DNA of 64,000 bases from Sclerodactyla briareus (GCA_026419785.1 JAODTK010003032.1:110505-174504), one strand, 5' to 3'; shown: positions 35,190-47,070, numbered from the stretch's first letter. Numbers and translations are program-made. The notes: generated from the sequence alone by a model not told the origin.

Positions 35190-36620
35190 ATGTACAATGT
35201 TATTGCGGAAAAGGTATAAAGAAACTTGACTCGTGTAACTACCAAAGTAGGTATCCGATCGAAGCGGGTTGGTTTCCTCCACCCATGAAGCACACAAAGG
35301 TTATCACATATCCAAAAATAACCAGTTTTTTTTTTTTTTGGCCGTACCTTCCTTGAAATAAGCACATTATCAGACTCAACCTTGAACCCACAGACCACCG
35401 ACAGAGGTCAAATTGAGGTCAGAGGGTCAAACTGCAGGTCAACAAATTATCAAAATGGTGAAATATCAGCCTTCACAGATATTCAATTTCCGATTATGGC
35501 CAGAAAACCGTATTTGACCTAATGACCTTGAAGACCTTTAATGTCGGCAGTTTTATGAAAATTGTAACTCTCCATGTGTACATCCCACTCATAGGAGGCA
35601 TTTTACATTGATGGGAACATGCCAGTGCTATGCCAAAAAGTATTATCAGTTTTTTTACCCTAGTGACCTTTGATGGACCTCAATGACATGACGATTTTTA
35701 TAAAATTGGACTCTCCAGGTGATGCATCACTCCTAGGAAGCATATTGCATTCAATGAACACGCCTAATGTTATTGCGGGAAAAAAGCTATTAAATTAAAA
35801 CTTTGACCCCTTGTAACTACCGAAGTATGAGTCGATCGAAGCGGGAGTGTTTCTCTCAATGGAGGAAACAAAGGGTCGATAAATATCCAAAAATAACCAG
35901 TTTCATGTTTTGCCCGATAACCTACATAGCACAGTCTCTCAAGACTCAACCTTTAACCACATGACCACCCGACCACGAGGTTCAAATTGAGGTCAGAGGT
36001 CAACACATGCAGGTCAACAATTATATGACAATAGTTAACCTTCCAGCTCAACCAAGATCAATTCTCCGATTAGGGCAAAACAGTTTTTGACCTTAGTGAC
36101 CTTGAAGGACCTTTAATGACATGGCAGCTATTATGAAAATTGTTACTTCTCAAGTGATACATCCACTCCTAGGAGCATTTTTGCAATTAGGAGAACATTG
36201 CCAGTGCTATTGCCAAAAAGGACTAAATTCAGTTTTTGGACCCCAAGTGACCCTTTGATGACCTTCAATGACATGGCGGTTTTTATAAAAATTTTACTCT
36301 CATGGATTTGCATCCACTCCTAGAAGCTATTGCATTCCAATGAACTGCCAATGTTATTGCAAAAAAAAGCGATTAAAGTAAACTTGGACCTTGGAACTCC
36401 AACGTATGCGTTTACGATCGAGCGGGAGTGAGTCTCCTCCATATAAAAGCACACAAAGGTCTCACATATCCAAAAATTAACCAGTTCTATTTTTTGTGCC
36501 GTAACTCCTTAAATAGGCCCATTTATTAAAGGAATCAACCTTTAACCACAGGACACCCGACAGAGGTCAAATTGAGGTCAGAGGTACTACATGCAGGTCA
36601 ACAATTATAACCATGGTGAC
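35190..36620 (+). repeat. Internal triplication in copy E, about 575-bp period
   Basis: The block TGTTATTGCGG(G)AAAA…AACTTGA(C)CC…GTAACTACC(G/A)AAGTA…CGATCGAAGCGGG…ATATCCAAAAATAACCAGTTT…AGGTCAAATTGAGGTCAGAGGTCAA begins near 35,193, 35,757 and 36,343. Copy D lacks this expansion. Confidence 0.7.
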
Positions 36621-37267
36621 CCTTCCAGACTTACAGACATTCAATGCTTCCGATTATGGCCAGGGAAAAAACAGTTTTTTGACCCCTAAGTGACCTTGAA
36701 TGACAGATTAGAAAAAAAGTGATGACCTCTGAGGGCCCTCGTCGATACTGTAAAATTAATTGGGGACTTATAGAGACATCCCACCAAGGTTTCGTCAAAA
36801 TCCAACAAAACTAAAAAATCGCAGAATATGCAAATTAGACTACGTGATTAGCATACTGCCAGGGAATCTGATCCAATTCGTGTTACTCTCATGTTGTTAT
36901 ACCCCGGGGACAACGGCATCACAACACTACCGATAAGAGATATCGTACACACAGCTTCAGGGCCAAATTTCTTCATTAAATATTCAAAATTTATTGGAAA
37001 ATGCGAATGGTCTTTGGGCCGAAAAGTGGAAGCACATTGGCAACTCTTCACTGAGCACCCTCCACCCAAGAAGGTCCAAGCATGATGGCTTCCACGGTTC
37101 GGGAGATAATCTAACCGAACATACGGACAGCCGGACAGACAGACAGACCGACAGACAGACAGAAGACAGAAAGACAGAAGGACGGACCGACAGACAGACA
37201 GACAGACAACACACAACAAAGTGACCACTAGTCTCCCTTGAACAAAGTTCAGGCGAGACAACAAAAT

Positions 37268-37920
37268 GATTGAAGCTTGTGGGAGGAGAATCATTTCAAG
37301 CACTATTATGTGAAGTTTCATGAAAATTGACGCTCGGGCCCAGTGAGACCTTGGGATCGAGGGGAAACGGCTGTTGGACCATCAAATGACCGAACATCAG
37401 CCCGGCAACCAACATTGTTGGAAAAGTAGGTTTCGCAGTTTTCCACTTACGGCCCATTGTGCCATTGACTTTGAAACCCGGTGGTCACCGAGACCCATTA
37501 GTCAAGAAACGCAGGGCGCGTTTTTGTTGACTGTCATGGATACATAAATTTGCACAACGACTCAAACGCACAGGGACACGTGATTAGTAATCAGCTGTGT
37601 TGCCAAGAGAGACGTAATTTTGTATACAAAATCAGTGCTAGCTATCAGTCTCTTGGGACGGTTAGCTCTGTTAGATGATATAAAGGCGTCACATGACAGT
37701 CAATCATGTCCCTTAATGATGGCTAATCCAAAGATGTTTGTAATTATCTAACACTAACAGTCAACTAAAACGCAGCCATTGTGACTATGAGATTAATCAA
37801 AGCACAAACATTTCGTGTCTCGAGAACGAAGTTTACCGACTGGATAGATGAGAAGGATGAAGGATAGATAGCATGACATGGACATCACAACAGCTCAACC
37901 AGGATAGCTGGTTTGAGCTA
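37268..37920 (+). mobile_element. Helentron/Pearl-like element, 3' portion, copy C
   Basis: Begins immediately after the hairpin of copy E with core-repeat sequence (GATTGAAGCTTGTGGGAGGAGA, also in copy A at 10,920). It runs through a GACCGAACATCAGC-type unit and then about 300 bases not matched elsewhere. It ends with GGATAGATAG, GACATGGACATCACAAC and the hairpin AGCTCAACCAGGATAGCTGG-TTTGAGCTA (37,892-37,920). The 3' end is intact and near-identical to that of copy B; the 5' part is missing. Confidence 0.6.
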
Positions 37921-38224
37921 AAAATCAGAACTTGTGGTTAACCATACCTCCAGGTTTCATTAAAATCAACACACTTTAGGATTTCACAGAACATTATGCA
38001 AATCAGACACATTGAATGATTTCCCAGTCCCCTAATCTTTAATTGAATAAACCATGATGGATGGTAGACCATATTCCAACAATCCAACAAACTCAACGAC
38101 GAGCGTATCAGCATATTTCCTGCTGGGAATTTAATCATTTTGTCCACCTTATCCTGTAAAACCTATGGCCCAACCAGATCACCATAGCGCTACAGTTTGC
38201 CTCTATCTTGATAGCTACTAATGA

Positions 38225-38376
38225 ACTTGGATAAAATGGACTAATTCGTGACTTTTGTGCCCAAAATCGACCAGATCGTGTGTCCCCAACCCCATACTAC
38301 GTAGGATATCGGCCTCCCGAGGAAAAGTTGCCCTTCCGAAGAAGAAATATCTGTAACGAGGGAGTGTGACACACAT

Positions 38377-38450
<74 letters not shown>

Positions 38451-38490
38451 CTGATCACTAAGTCTCTTCTGGACTTTTTTCAAGCTTGAT
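38225..38490 (+). mobile_element. Repeat end: (AC)n plus conserved tail
   Basis: After the (AC)n tract come AAAACTGATCACTAAGTCTCTTCTGGACTTTTTTCAAGC. This lines up with AACAAAGTGACCACTATGTCTCTCTTTGAACAAAG in copies D and E, but the hairpin arm is eroded. It is probably a diverged member of the same superfamily, with AC in place of CAGA. Confidence 0.45.
38379..38447. repeat. (AC)n microsatellite, about 34 repeats
   Basis: A pure AC dinucleotide tract of about 69 bases. The Cys-Val frames on the other strand are artefacts. Confidence 0.95.
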
Positions 38491-38689
38491 AAGTATATAT
38501 GTTATACAGTTAACTGGGTGTATCAGTTAGATTAAAAAGTGTACACAAAGCTCATGGTACAAATACTTCTCATTTTCATTATATATGATATTCCTGTACT
38601 TAAATGGCAAGGAATTATTACCCTATTTGAAGTGCAATTTAAAATTAAATAACATGTTGTCAAGTGTAAGTAAAATTCCAACAAGAGAC

Positions 38690-38775
38690 ATTTTGAAAAT
38701 TTGATCCGGAACCAACATTGGTTGGGGGAGAGGGGGCACAGGGTACAATGACATGGTACTATGTGCGTTAAGAGT
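38690..38775. repeat. Short dispersed repeat shared with 41,885-41,965
   Basis: CGGAACCAACATTG(G)TT-GGGGG-AG-GGG-GCACAGGG-TAC-ATGACAT-G-ACTA matches CGGAACCAACATTGTTCGGGGGTAGGGGAGGGCCACGGAGATACGATGACATAGGACTA in the later copy. About 65-80 bases long and unassigned. Confidence 0.55.
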
Positions 38776-38789
38776 ATTGTAGGGTAACG

Positions 38790-39770
38790 GCGGCCGTGAT
38801 ATATGTTGGTCTTGAACAGAGCGCTGCACATGAGAGCAGGTCACGGCGGCTATCCGTTATCATTATGAATAATAATAAGTTAAGATTGGACCAATGACAG
38901 GGTTCCTTTCTGTTGTCATTACACTCACGAAGGAACGATAACACATATATATTCATGCCACTTATGTGGGAGCTGCAAATCTTGGCAGTAACATATATTT
39001 TTAATATTTCAAAATGGGAATACACCAAGGGTGAGTGATGTAGTAATACTTTTGCTATCGGTATTTACCAGCTCGGTCAAAATGAAGGGTATCAATGAAA
39101 TTTATCAGTCGGAAGGAAAGGTGGACGGTAACAATATTAGACGATCTGCTGACGTTCTATCAGAACCAGCAGGCACTTCACCAACACGCTAACCAGGAAC
39201 ATTGCAACTGTGTTGGATGCATTCGAAAAGTATAAAGAATTGACTCTGGAATGAGCAACATTCCTGATTAACATAAACATTCTTTTGCGTCGACTGTGAA
39301 TTCTGTTTTTGCCACAAATTGATCGTTTCACCATTTGGACGATCCTAATATTGCATTTCGAATCTTTATGTTTTCGAACGGTTAACCATTGGCGTTCAGT
39401 GACATTGCATGTGACTTCATTGTTATTCGAAATGTGGCGCTATTACTCCACACCGAGACGAGGCGATGCCACTCAGGAAGAATGTTGCGAAGCAGGCACG
39501 CAAGCTGGGGTGGGTTGATAATGTAATAATAATGATAATATTAATAATAATGATAATAATATAATAATGATAATAATAATATAATAGACGGACTCCCAGA
39601 ATACTGGGAGGATTCGAGGCCCGCTTGTAAAATTATGACAACATTCAAAAATTGTAATAGTTGTGAGAAAAAGATAAGGATATAAAATATTAATAATTAA
39701 TTGATATTTCTAATGATGAAAAAATGATCATAATATGATTAATATTTTTATTATAACTAATATGAAGTCT
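38790..39770. other. AT-rich spacer with (AATAAT)n
   Basis: No gene recognised. An imperfect AATAAT/ATAATA repeat occupies 39,518-39,586. Confidence 0.5.
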
Positions 39771-41490
39771 CCCACCCCCACCATCTCCTCAGGACACCCC
39801 ACTCAACCCCCACCCATCCTTACTGTACAAACCTCCCCACCCCCCTCCATTTCACCCCTTTCTCAACCCTGCCCCACCAGTACCCATCAGTCTCCCACTC
39901 CTCCCCCAACACCCCAACCCCCACTTCCATTTTACTGTACAAACCTCCCCACCCCTCTCCATTTCTAACCCCCTTGGCCCACCAGTCCCTCATCAGTCTC
40001 CCACTACTCCCCCAACACACCCCACCCCCGCTCCCCCTCCATTTTACTGTACACCCTCCCCCACCCTCTTCATTTCCAACCCCTGCCCCACCAGTCCCCC
40101 CTCATTCTTCCCCTACTATCCCCCACACCCAAGACCCCCACTCCATTTTACTGTACAACCTCCCCCCCCCTCTTCATTCCCAACCCCTGCCCCACCATCC
40201 CCCCATCATCTCCACTACTCCCCCAACACCCCAACCCCCACTCCATTTTACTGTATCACCCTCCCCCGCCCACCCCTCTTCATTTCCAACCCCTGCCCCA
40301 CCATTCCCCTACTCTCTCCACCCAACACCCCAACCCCCACTCCATTTTCCTTACCACCCTACCACCCCTCTCCATTTCCACTACCCTGCCCATCCCACCG
40401 TCCCCCCTCAGATCAGTCTCTCACTACTCCCCCAATACCCAACCACCCACTAGCCATTTTACTGTACCACCCTCCCCACCCCTCTTCATTGCCAACCCCT
40501 GCCCCTCAAGCCCCCAGTCCCCCATCAGTCTCCCACTACTCCCCCACCACCCAACCCCCACTCATTTTAAACTGTACCACCCTCCCCCACCCCACCCCCT
40601 CCATTTCCAACCCCTGCCCCACCATTCCCCCCTCATCTCCACTACTACTTCCCCACACCCGCAACACCCCCACTTCCATTTTACTGTACAACCCTCCTCC
40701 ACCCACCCCACCCAACACCCTCCCCACCCCACCCCCCTCTCCATTTCCAACCCCCCTGCCCCACCAGTCCGCCATCAGTCTCCCACTACTCTCCCATAAC
40801 TCCCCACAGGCCCCAACCCCCACTCCATTTTACTGTCAACCCTCCCCACCCCTCTCCTTTCTAACCACATGCCCCACCAGTCCCTCCCCAGTCTCCCACT
40901 ACTCCCCCACCACCCCATCCCCCACTCCATTTTACTGTACAAATCCCTCACCCACCCCTCTCCATTTCTAACACCGCTGTCCACCATGTCCCTCACCAGT
41001 CTCTTCTCCCACCTACTTCCCTCCCACCAACATAACCCCAACCCCCCTCCATTTTACTGTACAACCTCCCCACCCCTCTCCATTTCTAACCAATGCCCCA
41101 CCAGTCCTCACCAGTCTCCCACGAGTCCCAACGACCCCCAAACCCCCCCACTTCATTTTACTGTAGGCAACCTCCCCACCCCCTCCATTTCTAACCGCTG
41201 TCCCACCAGTCCCTCACCAGTCCTCCCCTACTCCCCCAACACCGCAACCCCCACTCCATTTTAACTGTACAACCCTCCCCACCCCTCTCACATTTCTAAC
41301 CACTAACCATGCCCCACCAGTCCTCTCACCAGTCTCCCACTACTCGCCCAACACACCCCAACCCCCACTCCATTTTACTGTATCCACACCTCCCCACCCC
41401 CCTCTCCATTTCTAACCACTTCTCTGCCCACCAGTCCCCCCCACCATCTCCCACTACTAACTCCCCCAACACCCCACTCCCTCCTTTCCA
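39770..41490. repeat. Satellite, about 105-bp unit, about 15 copies
   Basis: Each unit carries CTCCATTTTACTGTACAACC, then TCCCCACCCCTCTCCATTTC, then TAACCCCTGCCCCACCAGTC and a CTCCCACTACTCCCCCAACA stretch. The TTTTACTGTA landmark recurs at about 39,820, 39,930, 40,042, 40,147, 40,242, 40,456, 40,562, 40,675, 40,826, 40,930, 41,051, 41,156, 41,258 and 41,370. The plus strand is nearly pure pyrimidine plus A. The Pro/Ser/Thr-rich frames of up to 160 codons are translations of the satellite. Confidence 0.9.
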
Positions 41491-41499
41491 GTATATCGT

Positions 41500-42790
41500 G
41501 AACTAAAACTGGCAATGGTTTGGTTAAGTGCGATTAAACGTCTGGAGTCGTGATCAGTTTGACTTTTCCAGAGTAGACAAAGCACAAACCCCATGACGGC
41601 AGGAGCGTGGCGCGTGGGCTGTGCGCTATTGCGTCTTCAATAAGTTAAACAAGGCTCCTTGTCTACGCATTGCATCTCTAATTAATACAAGCACAATGGT
41701 GTAAGCGATCTGTGTCACTCGTTCAAGTTGTTGGCAAATCGTTAGAAAACTTGATCATTCTATTAATTCTGATAATTGGGATTCTAGGTGTCCTGATACA
41801 CTTGTTACAGAGCTCAAACAATCCTAGACAATTAGCTGGGACTATCGAGTCCCACACCCCCCATTCAATGTTGAACGAGAGCGCCGATGATTCGGAACCA
41901 ACATTGTTCGGGGGTAGGGGAGGGCCACGGAGATACGATGACATAGGACTAGATGCGTGTGACGTGTGTAATTTCTGTCCCATTCATTTTGTCCAGGAAT
42001 TGTAGAAGAGACAGGGGATTTTCCGAGTGAGAGGGCAGACGACCAAACCAACCTTCCAACCACGCAGTTCCACAGGCTCAAATGAGTGCGAGTGGGCTCA
42101 AATGATGTGTGAGTGGGCCAAATGATCGTGTGATGTCAATGTGCTGAGGTGTCGTGAACGTCAATCACAAAGAGAGGAAGTATGCGCTTCAAGGGAGCGA
42201 TATCCTCCTTGTAAACACTCCTCATCAAAGCGTTGATTGGATAGAATCATAAACATAGTCTCATGAAGAATAAATCATGGTAATAATTTTGATGATTTGA
42301 TATACAACACAATAAGGGGCGATAGGTTAAAACTTTCAATGCCAAGTAGGTGAATGACACTGTATACCAAGTAGCATTGTTGTGCTGTAAACCATTAGGG
42401 AAGTAAATGTCTAATTTACTCACTATAACGCAGTCATCTCTGTACACTTCTTGGCATACGAGAGTAGCCTGACAAACATCTCGGGGTTGATGTCGGTCTC
42501 TGATATATCCAATATCAGTAACGTCTGTATACAGGTATAGTGCAGCCTGATGTGAGGACGATCGACTGAGCATTCTCAGTGACAGTGTTGAATGAGCCGG
42601 CTAGCAGCAGATACCGAATGTTTTAACCTGATGGAAGAGGTATTAATTATATTGTATAGGTATAGCACGATGCCGATTGACACTCGTGTTACATGCATCT
42701 CTCAATTTAGCAGTGGCCATTCGGGCGCGGCCGAACTAGATCTATGCCGTCCAATGGAACCGTCATAATAGCCACAGAGGTCCGTTATTC
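41500..42790. other. Spacer with one hydrophobic frame of doubtful reality
   Basis: A 97-codon plus-strand frame at 41,712-42,005 starts with a hydrophobic stretch (LIILLILIIGILGVLIHLL) that would span a membrane. Its second half lies in the short dispersed repeat shared with 38,690, which argues against a real gene. Nothing else is recognised. Confidence 0.35.
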
Positions 42791-42799
42791 ATCTGTTTG

Positions 42800-42819
42800 T
42801 TTTTTTTTTTTTTTTTTTT
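42800..42819. repeat. Poly-T tract (about 20)
   Basis: A T homopolymer after ATCTGTTTG. It could be a retroposon tail on the minus strand, but no body was recognised. Confidence 0.8.
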
Positions 42820-42951
42820 CAATGATATACTTGCCAAGCAGATGATTCTACCTATGCAGGGTCAAGCAAGGATGTAAACCCTAAAACTGCACCATTTGGC
42901 AGCTGCGATCCTGCAGATCCCCGACCGGTGTTTGTTTCCTATTGTGGATAA

Positions 42952-43345
42952 AGGACCCTTTTTCCTATTATGAATATCGGACCTTTTTTCCATTATGAAT
43001 ATCGGACCTTTTTTCCATTATGAATATCGGACCTTTTTTCCATTATGAATATCGGACCTTTTTTCCATTATGAATATCGGACCATTTCTCTCATTATGAA
43101 TAACGGACCTTTTCCTATTATGAATATCGGACCTTTTTTCCATTATGAATATCGGACCTTTTTTCCATTATGAATATCGGACCTTTTTTCCATTATGAAT
43201 ATCGGACCTTTTTTCCATTATGAATATCGGACCTCATGAATAAAGAACTTTTTCGGCCATTATGAATAACGGGCCTTATAAACAAAAGGCCTTATGAATT
43301 GAAGGCTTTATAACCAACGGACCTTATGAATAAAAGCCCTTTTGA
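42952..43345. repeat. 25-bp tandem repeat, about 11 clear copies plus degenerate edge
   Basis: The unit is GGACCTTTTTTCCATTATGA followed by ATATC, near-identical through about 43,232. Degraded, shortened units follow (GGACCTCATGAATAAAGAAC, GGGCCTTATAAACAAAAGGC, GGACCTTATGAATAAAAG) to about 43,345. Identity is high in the centre and decays at both ends. Confidence 0.92.
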
Positions 43346-43349
43346 ACAT

Positions 43350-44640
43350 CGGGGTGTCACCGTTACTACGGGGGACCCGTATACTACTAGTACAATTAGG
43401 CCTACAATTGTTAAGCATTGCTCGCTTTGTGAACCTGGATCACATACAATCACCGCTGAGCCTGTGAACCATAATTTGACTGACTGCATCATGCAATGTA
43501 AAGCCCCAAAGAACTGAGAGTACGTAGTTTCCAAGTTGGTGGCTGGATCCTTTTTTTTTGGTAACGCAATATTCCAATATTTCAATTTGCCATTCGGCAC
43601 ACCTGGCCTGTGCGTACCGCCATCATTCTAGAGGTATTCGTACAGTTTTCTCAAGCAGAAAGAGTACATTGCAAGGTCTGCACACTAGCACTGCGTACAT
43701 GTGATTTCATTCAATGATTGAGAAAACGAAAAGGGCTGTAGAAGAATCATCACCAATCAATACCTGGTGGTTTTTAAACAGGTGGTCTGTTCAGCCAAGG
43801 CCTCTTGTCTATTTGAGAAACATTTAATGAGCTGTACATATTGTACCACTAAAGCTCAAATATAAGATTATTGGCAACCACTCTGTCACAATGTCGAACC
43901 CCTCATCCTGGAATCATGAAACTAAAAATTCAAATGAATAGAAACCCCCAATTCAAGCATGGGTTTACCAAATTATGCTTAGGTAACTCTGATACCTACC
44001 CAGATAAATGCTGCCCCCCTACTTGCCCATTCTCCCTCACATCCATTTTACAAGGCTGAAACCCTCAAAAACTCATGTCAACCGTGGTTATCTGCCGTGA
44101 CAACGTAAGACCCACGTCAGGACTATGGAAGGGGCACCATGACCGACAATGCCTTGGCTGCCCAATTCTCAAACCACGTCGCCACCCTATCCTCCACCCA
44201 GGTCTGACGTGACATGGGCATCTGACACAACCCCTTCAGTTTTAACCCACGGGAAGCTATGTCACCACCCATGAGAACCCCTAATTTCGGACAACTTTTT
44301 GTAAGTGGGAGTTCAGTAGTATGGTAGTGTCAATGAACTTTTTTGTTTGTCTTAACAAGCACCGCTTCCGGCCAACACAAAAAGCATACAAAACCACCAG
44401 GTCAAAATGTCAATATGTGTTTCTCAAAAGGTCAAGAGGGTCAAAGTCGTCACCAATGTATTTGACCCAGATGAACGAAACTTTCCATTACGACAGTCCT
44501 CCAAACTGTCTCGTTCTTGCCGAGAGTATGACATTCCTGTGGTGACCCTGGATGACCTTGACCTGACAAACCAAAACCAATAGGGTTCATCCTCACCATA
44601 CATGCTACCCCCCAACCCCAACCCACATACCCAATTTGAA
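43350..44640. other. Spacer, partly C- and A-rich
   Basis: No gene recognised. From 43,870 to 44,300 the composition is C- and A-rich like 11,930-13,140, with a 62-codon frame at 43,871-44,059 of unknown meaning. Confidence 0.35.
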
Positions 44641-44679
44641 CTTGATACATTTGCCGTTGTTTAGATATCGTGCTGACAA

Positions 44680-44765
44680 GGGGTGTCACACCCACACATA
44701 GACACACACACATACGCATGGTGCATGACTGCATAGATTCCTGTTGCCTTCGGCAAGGAATCAAA
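44680..44765 (+). repeat. AC-rich tract followed by a terminal-type hairpin
   Basis: CACACCCACACATAGACACACACACATAC, then GATTCCTGTTGCCTTCGGCA-AGGAATC (about 44,736-44,762), an imperfect hairpin with a TTC loop. The same arrangement occurs at 62,125-62,190 (GATTCCTTTGACCTCGTCAA-GGAAC), suggesting a third microsatellite-hairpin repeat family. Confidence 0.5.
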
Positions 44766-44769
44766 AAAT

Positions 44770-45600
44770 CTAAAATAGTTGGTATTTATATAGAAGTGGA
44801 ATTTTCTAAGGGAATTTCAGAGACACCATTGCTTTGAGCAGAGATCAGGGTCAGTTTTGGGAACATGAGAAATGTATGAGGAATTGTTATCCTGGGTGAT
44901 TTTAACTTGTAAGCCCTGTGATTATTTTATCGCTGCATGCCAAGGTGGATGAATTCACTACTTGGTATGCATATGAACGATTCTTCATTTTACCAGGGCA
45001 ACTAGTGCCTTTAAGTGCCAAATGACACCTGTTGTGTAGACTTTTATGACACATATCAGAGGTGTAAAGTTTACACTTCAACAAACAACATTAGCGCAGT
45101 TTGAGTGGACTCGTTTGACACAATAGACTGTTCACTGCTGCATGGACGACCAGATGAAACATATACCATCGGGCTTATTGCAGCACACATGCTGATTACA
45201 CTGACCTTTGAATGACCTGAAAGAAAAACCTGTTTATATCAGTGGCGGAGCGGCAAACTATTCTTTCGAACATATGTAACAGAAGTTGCTGCACATGTAT
45301 TGTAAAGCTGCTGTTCTAATGTGTTTCTTGATCTTATCGCAAATCCAGAATGGTTGGTCTGATCAGTATGGAAGTTGGTGTACACCCTTCTTATGGATAT
45401 CGTACAAAGAGATGACCTTTCCCATGTGGTTAGGGGAAGCCAATTGTTTTGTCGAGATGTGTCAGTTTTATTGACAAATGGGGAATTAAAGAAATGTGTA
45501 CAGATTCCCATAATAAGTACATGTGTTATGGAAAAATAATAACTTGGGGAAGCACTATTCTAACCATTTTAACAATCTATGCAGGCAGGTTGAAGATACG
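44770..45600. other. Spacer
   Basis: Short frames only; a TGACCT pair lies near 45,200. No feature recognised. Confidence 0.4.
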
Positions 45601-45624
45601 GGAATTTTGGGTAAAATGCGCCTC

Positions 45625-45790
45625 CGTAAGTGTCTATGTCTCATTATCTAAAAAAAAAATAACTGTAGGAACCATTGAACCATTCAACTGTCTGGCTATA
45701 CATGAGGTTTCAGTGTACGGGTGGTGTTTATGCCTCATTGTTATACAGAAAAAATAACCCGAAGGAACCACTGAGCCTTTAACGATCTAG
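45625..45790. repeat. Tandem pair, about 95-bp unit
   Basis: GT(C/T)TATG(T/C)CTCATT…AAAAAATAAC(T/C)(G/C)(T/G)AGGAACCA(T/C)TGA is present near 45,632 and 45,727. The pair is diverged and non-coding. Confidence 0.55.
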
Positions 45791-46059
45791 CTAGTTATAT
45801 CCCTGCAACACTGGAAGTGTCCGGGGATATTATGGTTTTGGGGGTGTAGCTGCCGCCAGAAACACTAGCCGTTAGCGCAATAACTTGTTAACGCTTTATC
45901 TGATTGGCCAGACACTTGGTACACATGACCGCCCTAGTGGAATCTCGCATGAATTCGAAAGTGGACATCACTGCCCATCTGCTGCCCTCTATGTTGCAGG
46001 TTTACTGAGTTTATCCGGTTACTCTAAACCTGGTAGGTGGGGACCAAAGTAGGTCCCGA

Positions 46060-46310
46060 ATAACATAAGGTTGACTTCAAGGTCACCAGAGGTCAAATCT
46101 GTGTTTTTCGTCGGATTCTCGGTGGATGTAGACTGCTGTTTGAGATGAACAACATGAAGGTCATTTCAAGGTCACAGGAGGTCAAATTTGCATAAATCAC
46201 GCGATTTGTCTAACATATTTAAACAAAACTTGAGGCATGTAGACTACAGTTGAACCTGACCAACAGGTAGGGCATCTCAAAGTCACTGGAGGTCAAACGG
46301 ACATAATTTA
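46060..46310. repeat. Three diverged units with TCAAGGTCAC-GAGGTCAAA
   Basis: TTCAAGGTCACCAGAGGTCAAA (46,076), TTCAAGGTCACAGGAGGTCAAA (46,165) and TCAAAGTCACTGGAGGTCAAA (46,276), each with GTAGACT(G/A)C(T/A)GTT nearby. Units are about 90-110 bases and carry AGGTCA half-sites. Confidence 0.65.
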
Positions 46311-46689
46311 ATGTGCTTAATGTGCTTTCCCTAAACGACTTCGACAAAGGCTGTTTCTGCGGGGATATACACGTCGGCACATGTATAGTTGATGATATAT
46401 GGACTATATGCTCAGTTCATCATCAGCTATAATGTCTGAGGAAGATCCCCCACACTTTCAAAATGTAATCAACACACTGACCACATATACTACCTATGGC
46501 TCTCACTATGTAGGGTTCAACACAAAACCAGTTCTAAAGCATTATAAACACTATTCAATGATTGCAGTACATTATATAATAGTGGTGTACCGATGTCACA
46601 CAAATGATGTTTAGGTATGTTTCTCCCACGTTTTTCTAGCATCCCTATCCTGTTAATATTACACAAATTATGACAACTTTGTGGTTTTT

Positions 46690-47070
46690 TGGCACCCTGC
46701 TATGTTATACCTTGCATGCACTGGTGTGCAGACCCGATCATTGGACTAAAAAGTTTAAAAAATGGCTACATTCTGTGGTGCTAATAATATAAAAAATTGT
46801 CCAGAAATAAATATATTTTGATGGTTCCATGCCAGTTTGACCTATACAGATACTGTTTCGATGAGGTGTGAACATTTTTTGTAATTTCTTGGAAATTATC
46901 ATTCGTGACAAGAAGTTATATTACGCTCTGCTATCACACTTTGAAATGTCTACATTCTGTAGTGCTACCAATAAAAAAAAAAAAAAAAACAAGTGTAGGT
47001 ATTTTACATTTTTAGATTCATCATGTTGATTTGACCTAATCATTTTCTAATTCAATGAGGTGCATTGTCT
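46690..47070. repeat. Tandem duplication, period about 184 bp
   Basis: The landmark CTACATTCTGT(G/A)GTGCTA at 46,766 and 46,950 is followed in both copies by an AATA-rich stretch, a TTTGATGGTT / TTCATCATG variant, TTTGACCTA and TTCGATGAGGTG / TTCAATGAGGTG. Confidence 0.6.

Larger units (their letters stand above)
34430..37260 (+). mobile_element. TGACCT-rich repeat with (CAGA)n and terminal hairpin, copy E
   Basis: A longer copy of the 16,780-18,065 element. Shared landmarks in order: GTTGCAGTAAATGTTATGAT, GACAGTTTTTGGCCCATAAGCGACCTTGAATGACC, AAATCAACCTT-ACCCCTTGTAAC, TATGCAAATTAGAC (36,825), ACGGCATCACAACACTACCGATAAGAGATAT, the CAGA microsatellite (37,130-37,208), AACAAAGTGACCACTAGTCTC, and the hairpin CTTGAACAAAGTTCAGGCGAGACA ending at 37,260. 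An internal segment is present three times (see 35,190-36,620), which explains the greater length. No coding sequence. Confidence 0.65.

Noticed and set aside
39735..41506. Long proline/serine/threonine-rich frames (up to 160 codons) on both strands
   Set aside because: They are translations of the 105-bp satellite; frames change at every length variant and the opposite strand is open as well.
41712..42005. 97-codon frame with a transmembrane-like segment
   Set aside because: Its second half is a dispersed repeat shared with 38,690-38,775, and no splice or promoter support is seen.
42952..43250. Regular 25-bp repeats considered as a CRISPR array
   Set aside because: The units are directly head to tail with no spacers, and the DNA is eukaryotic.
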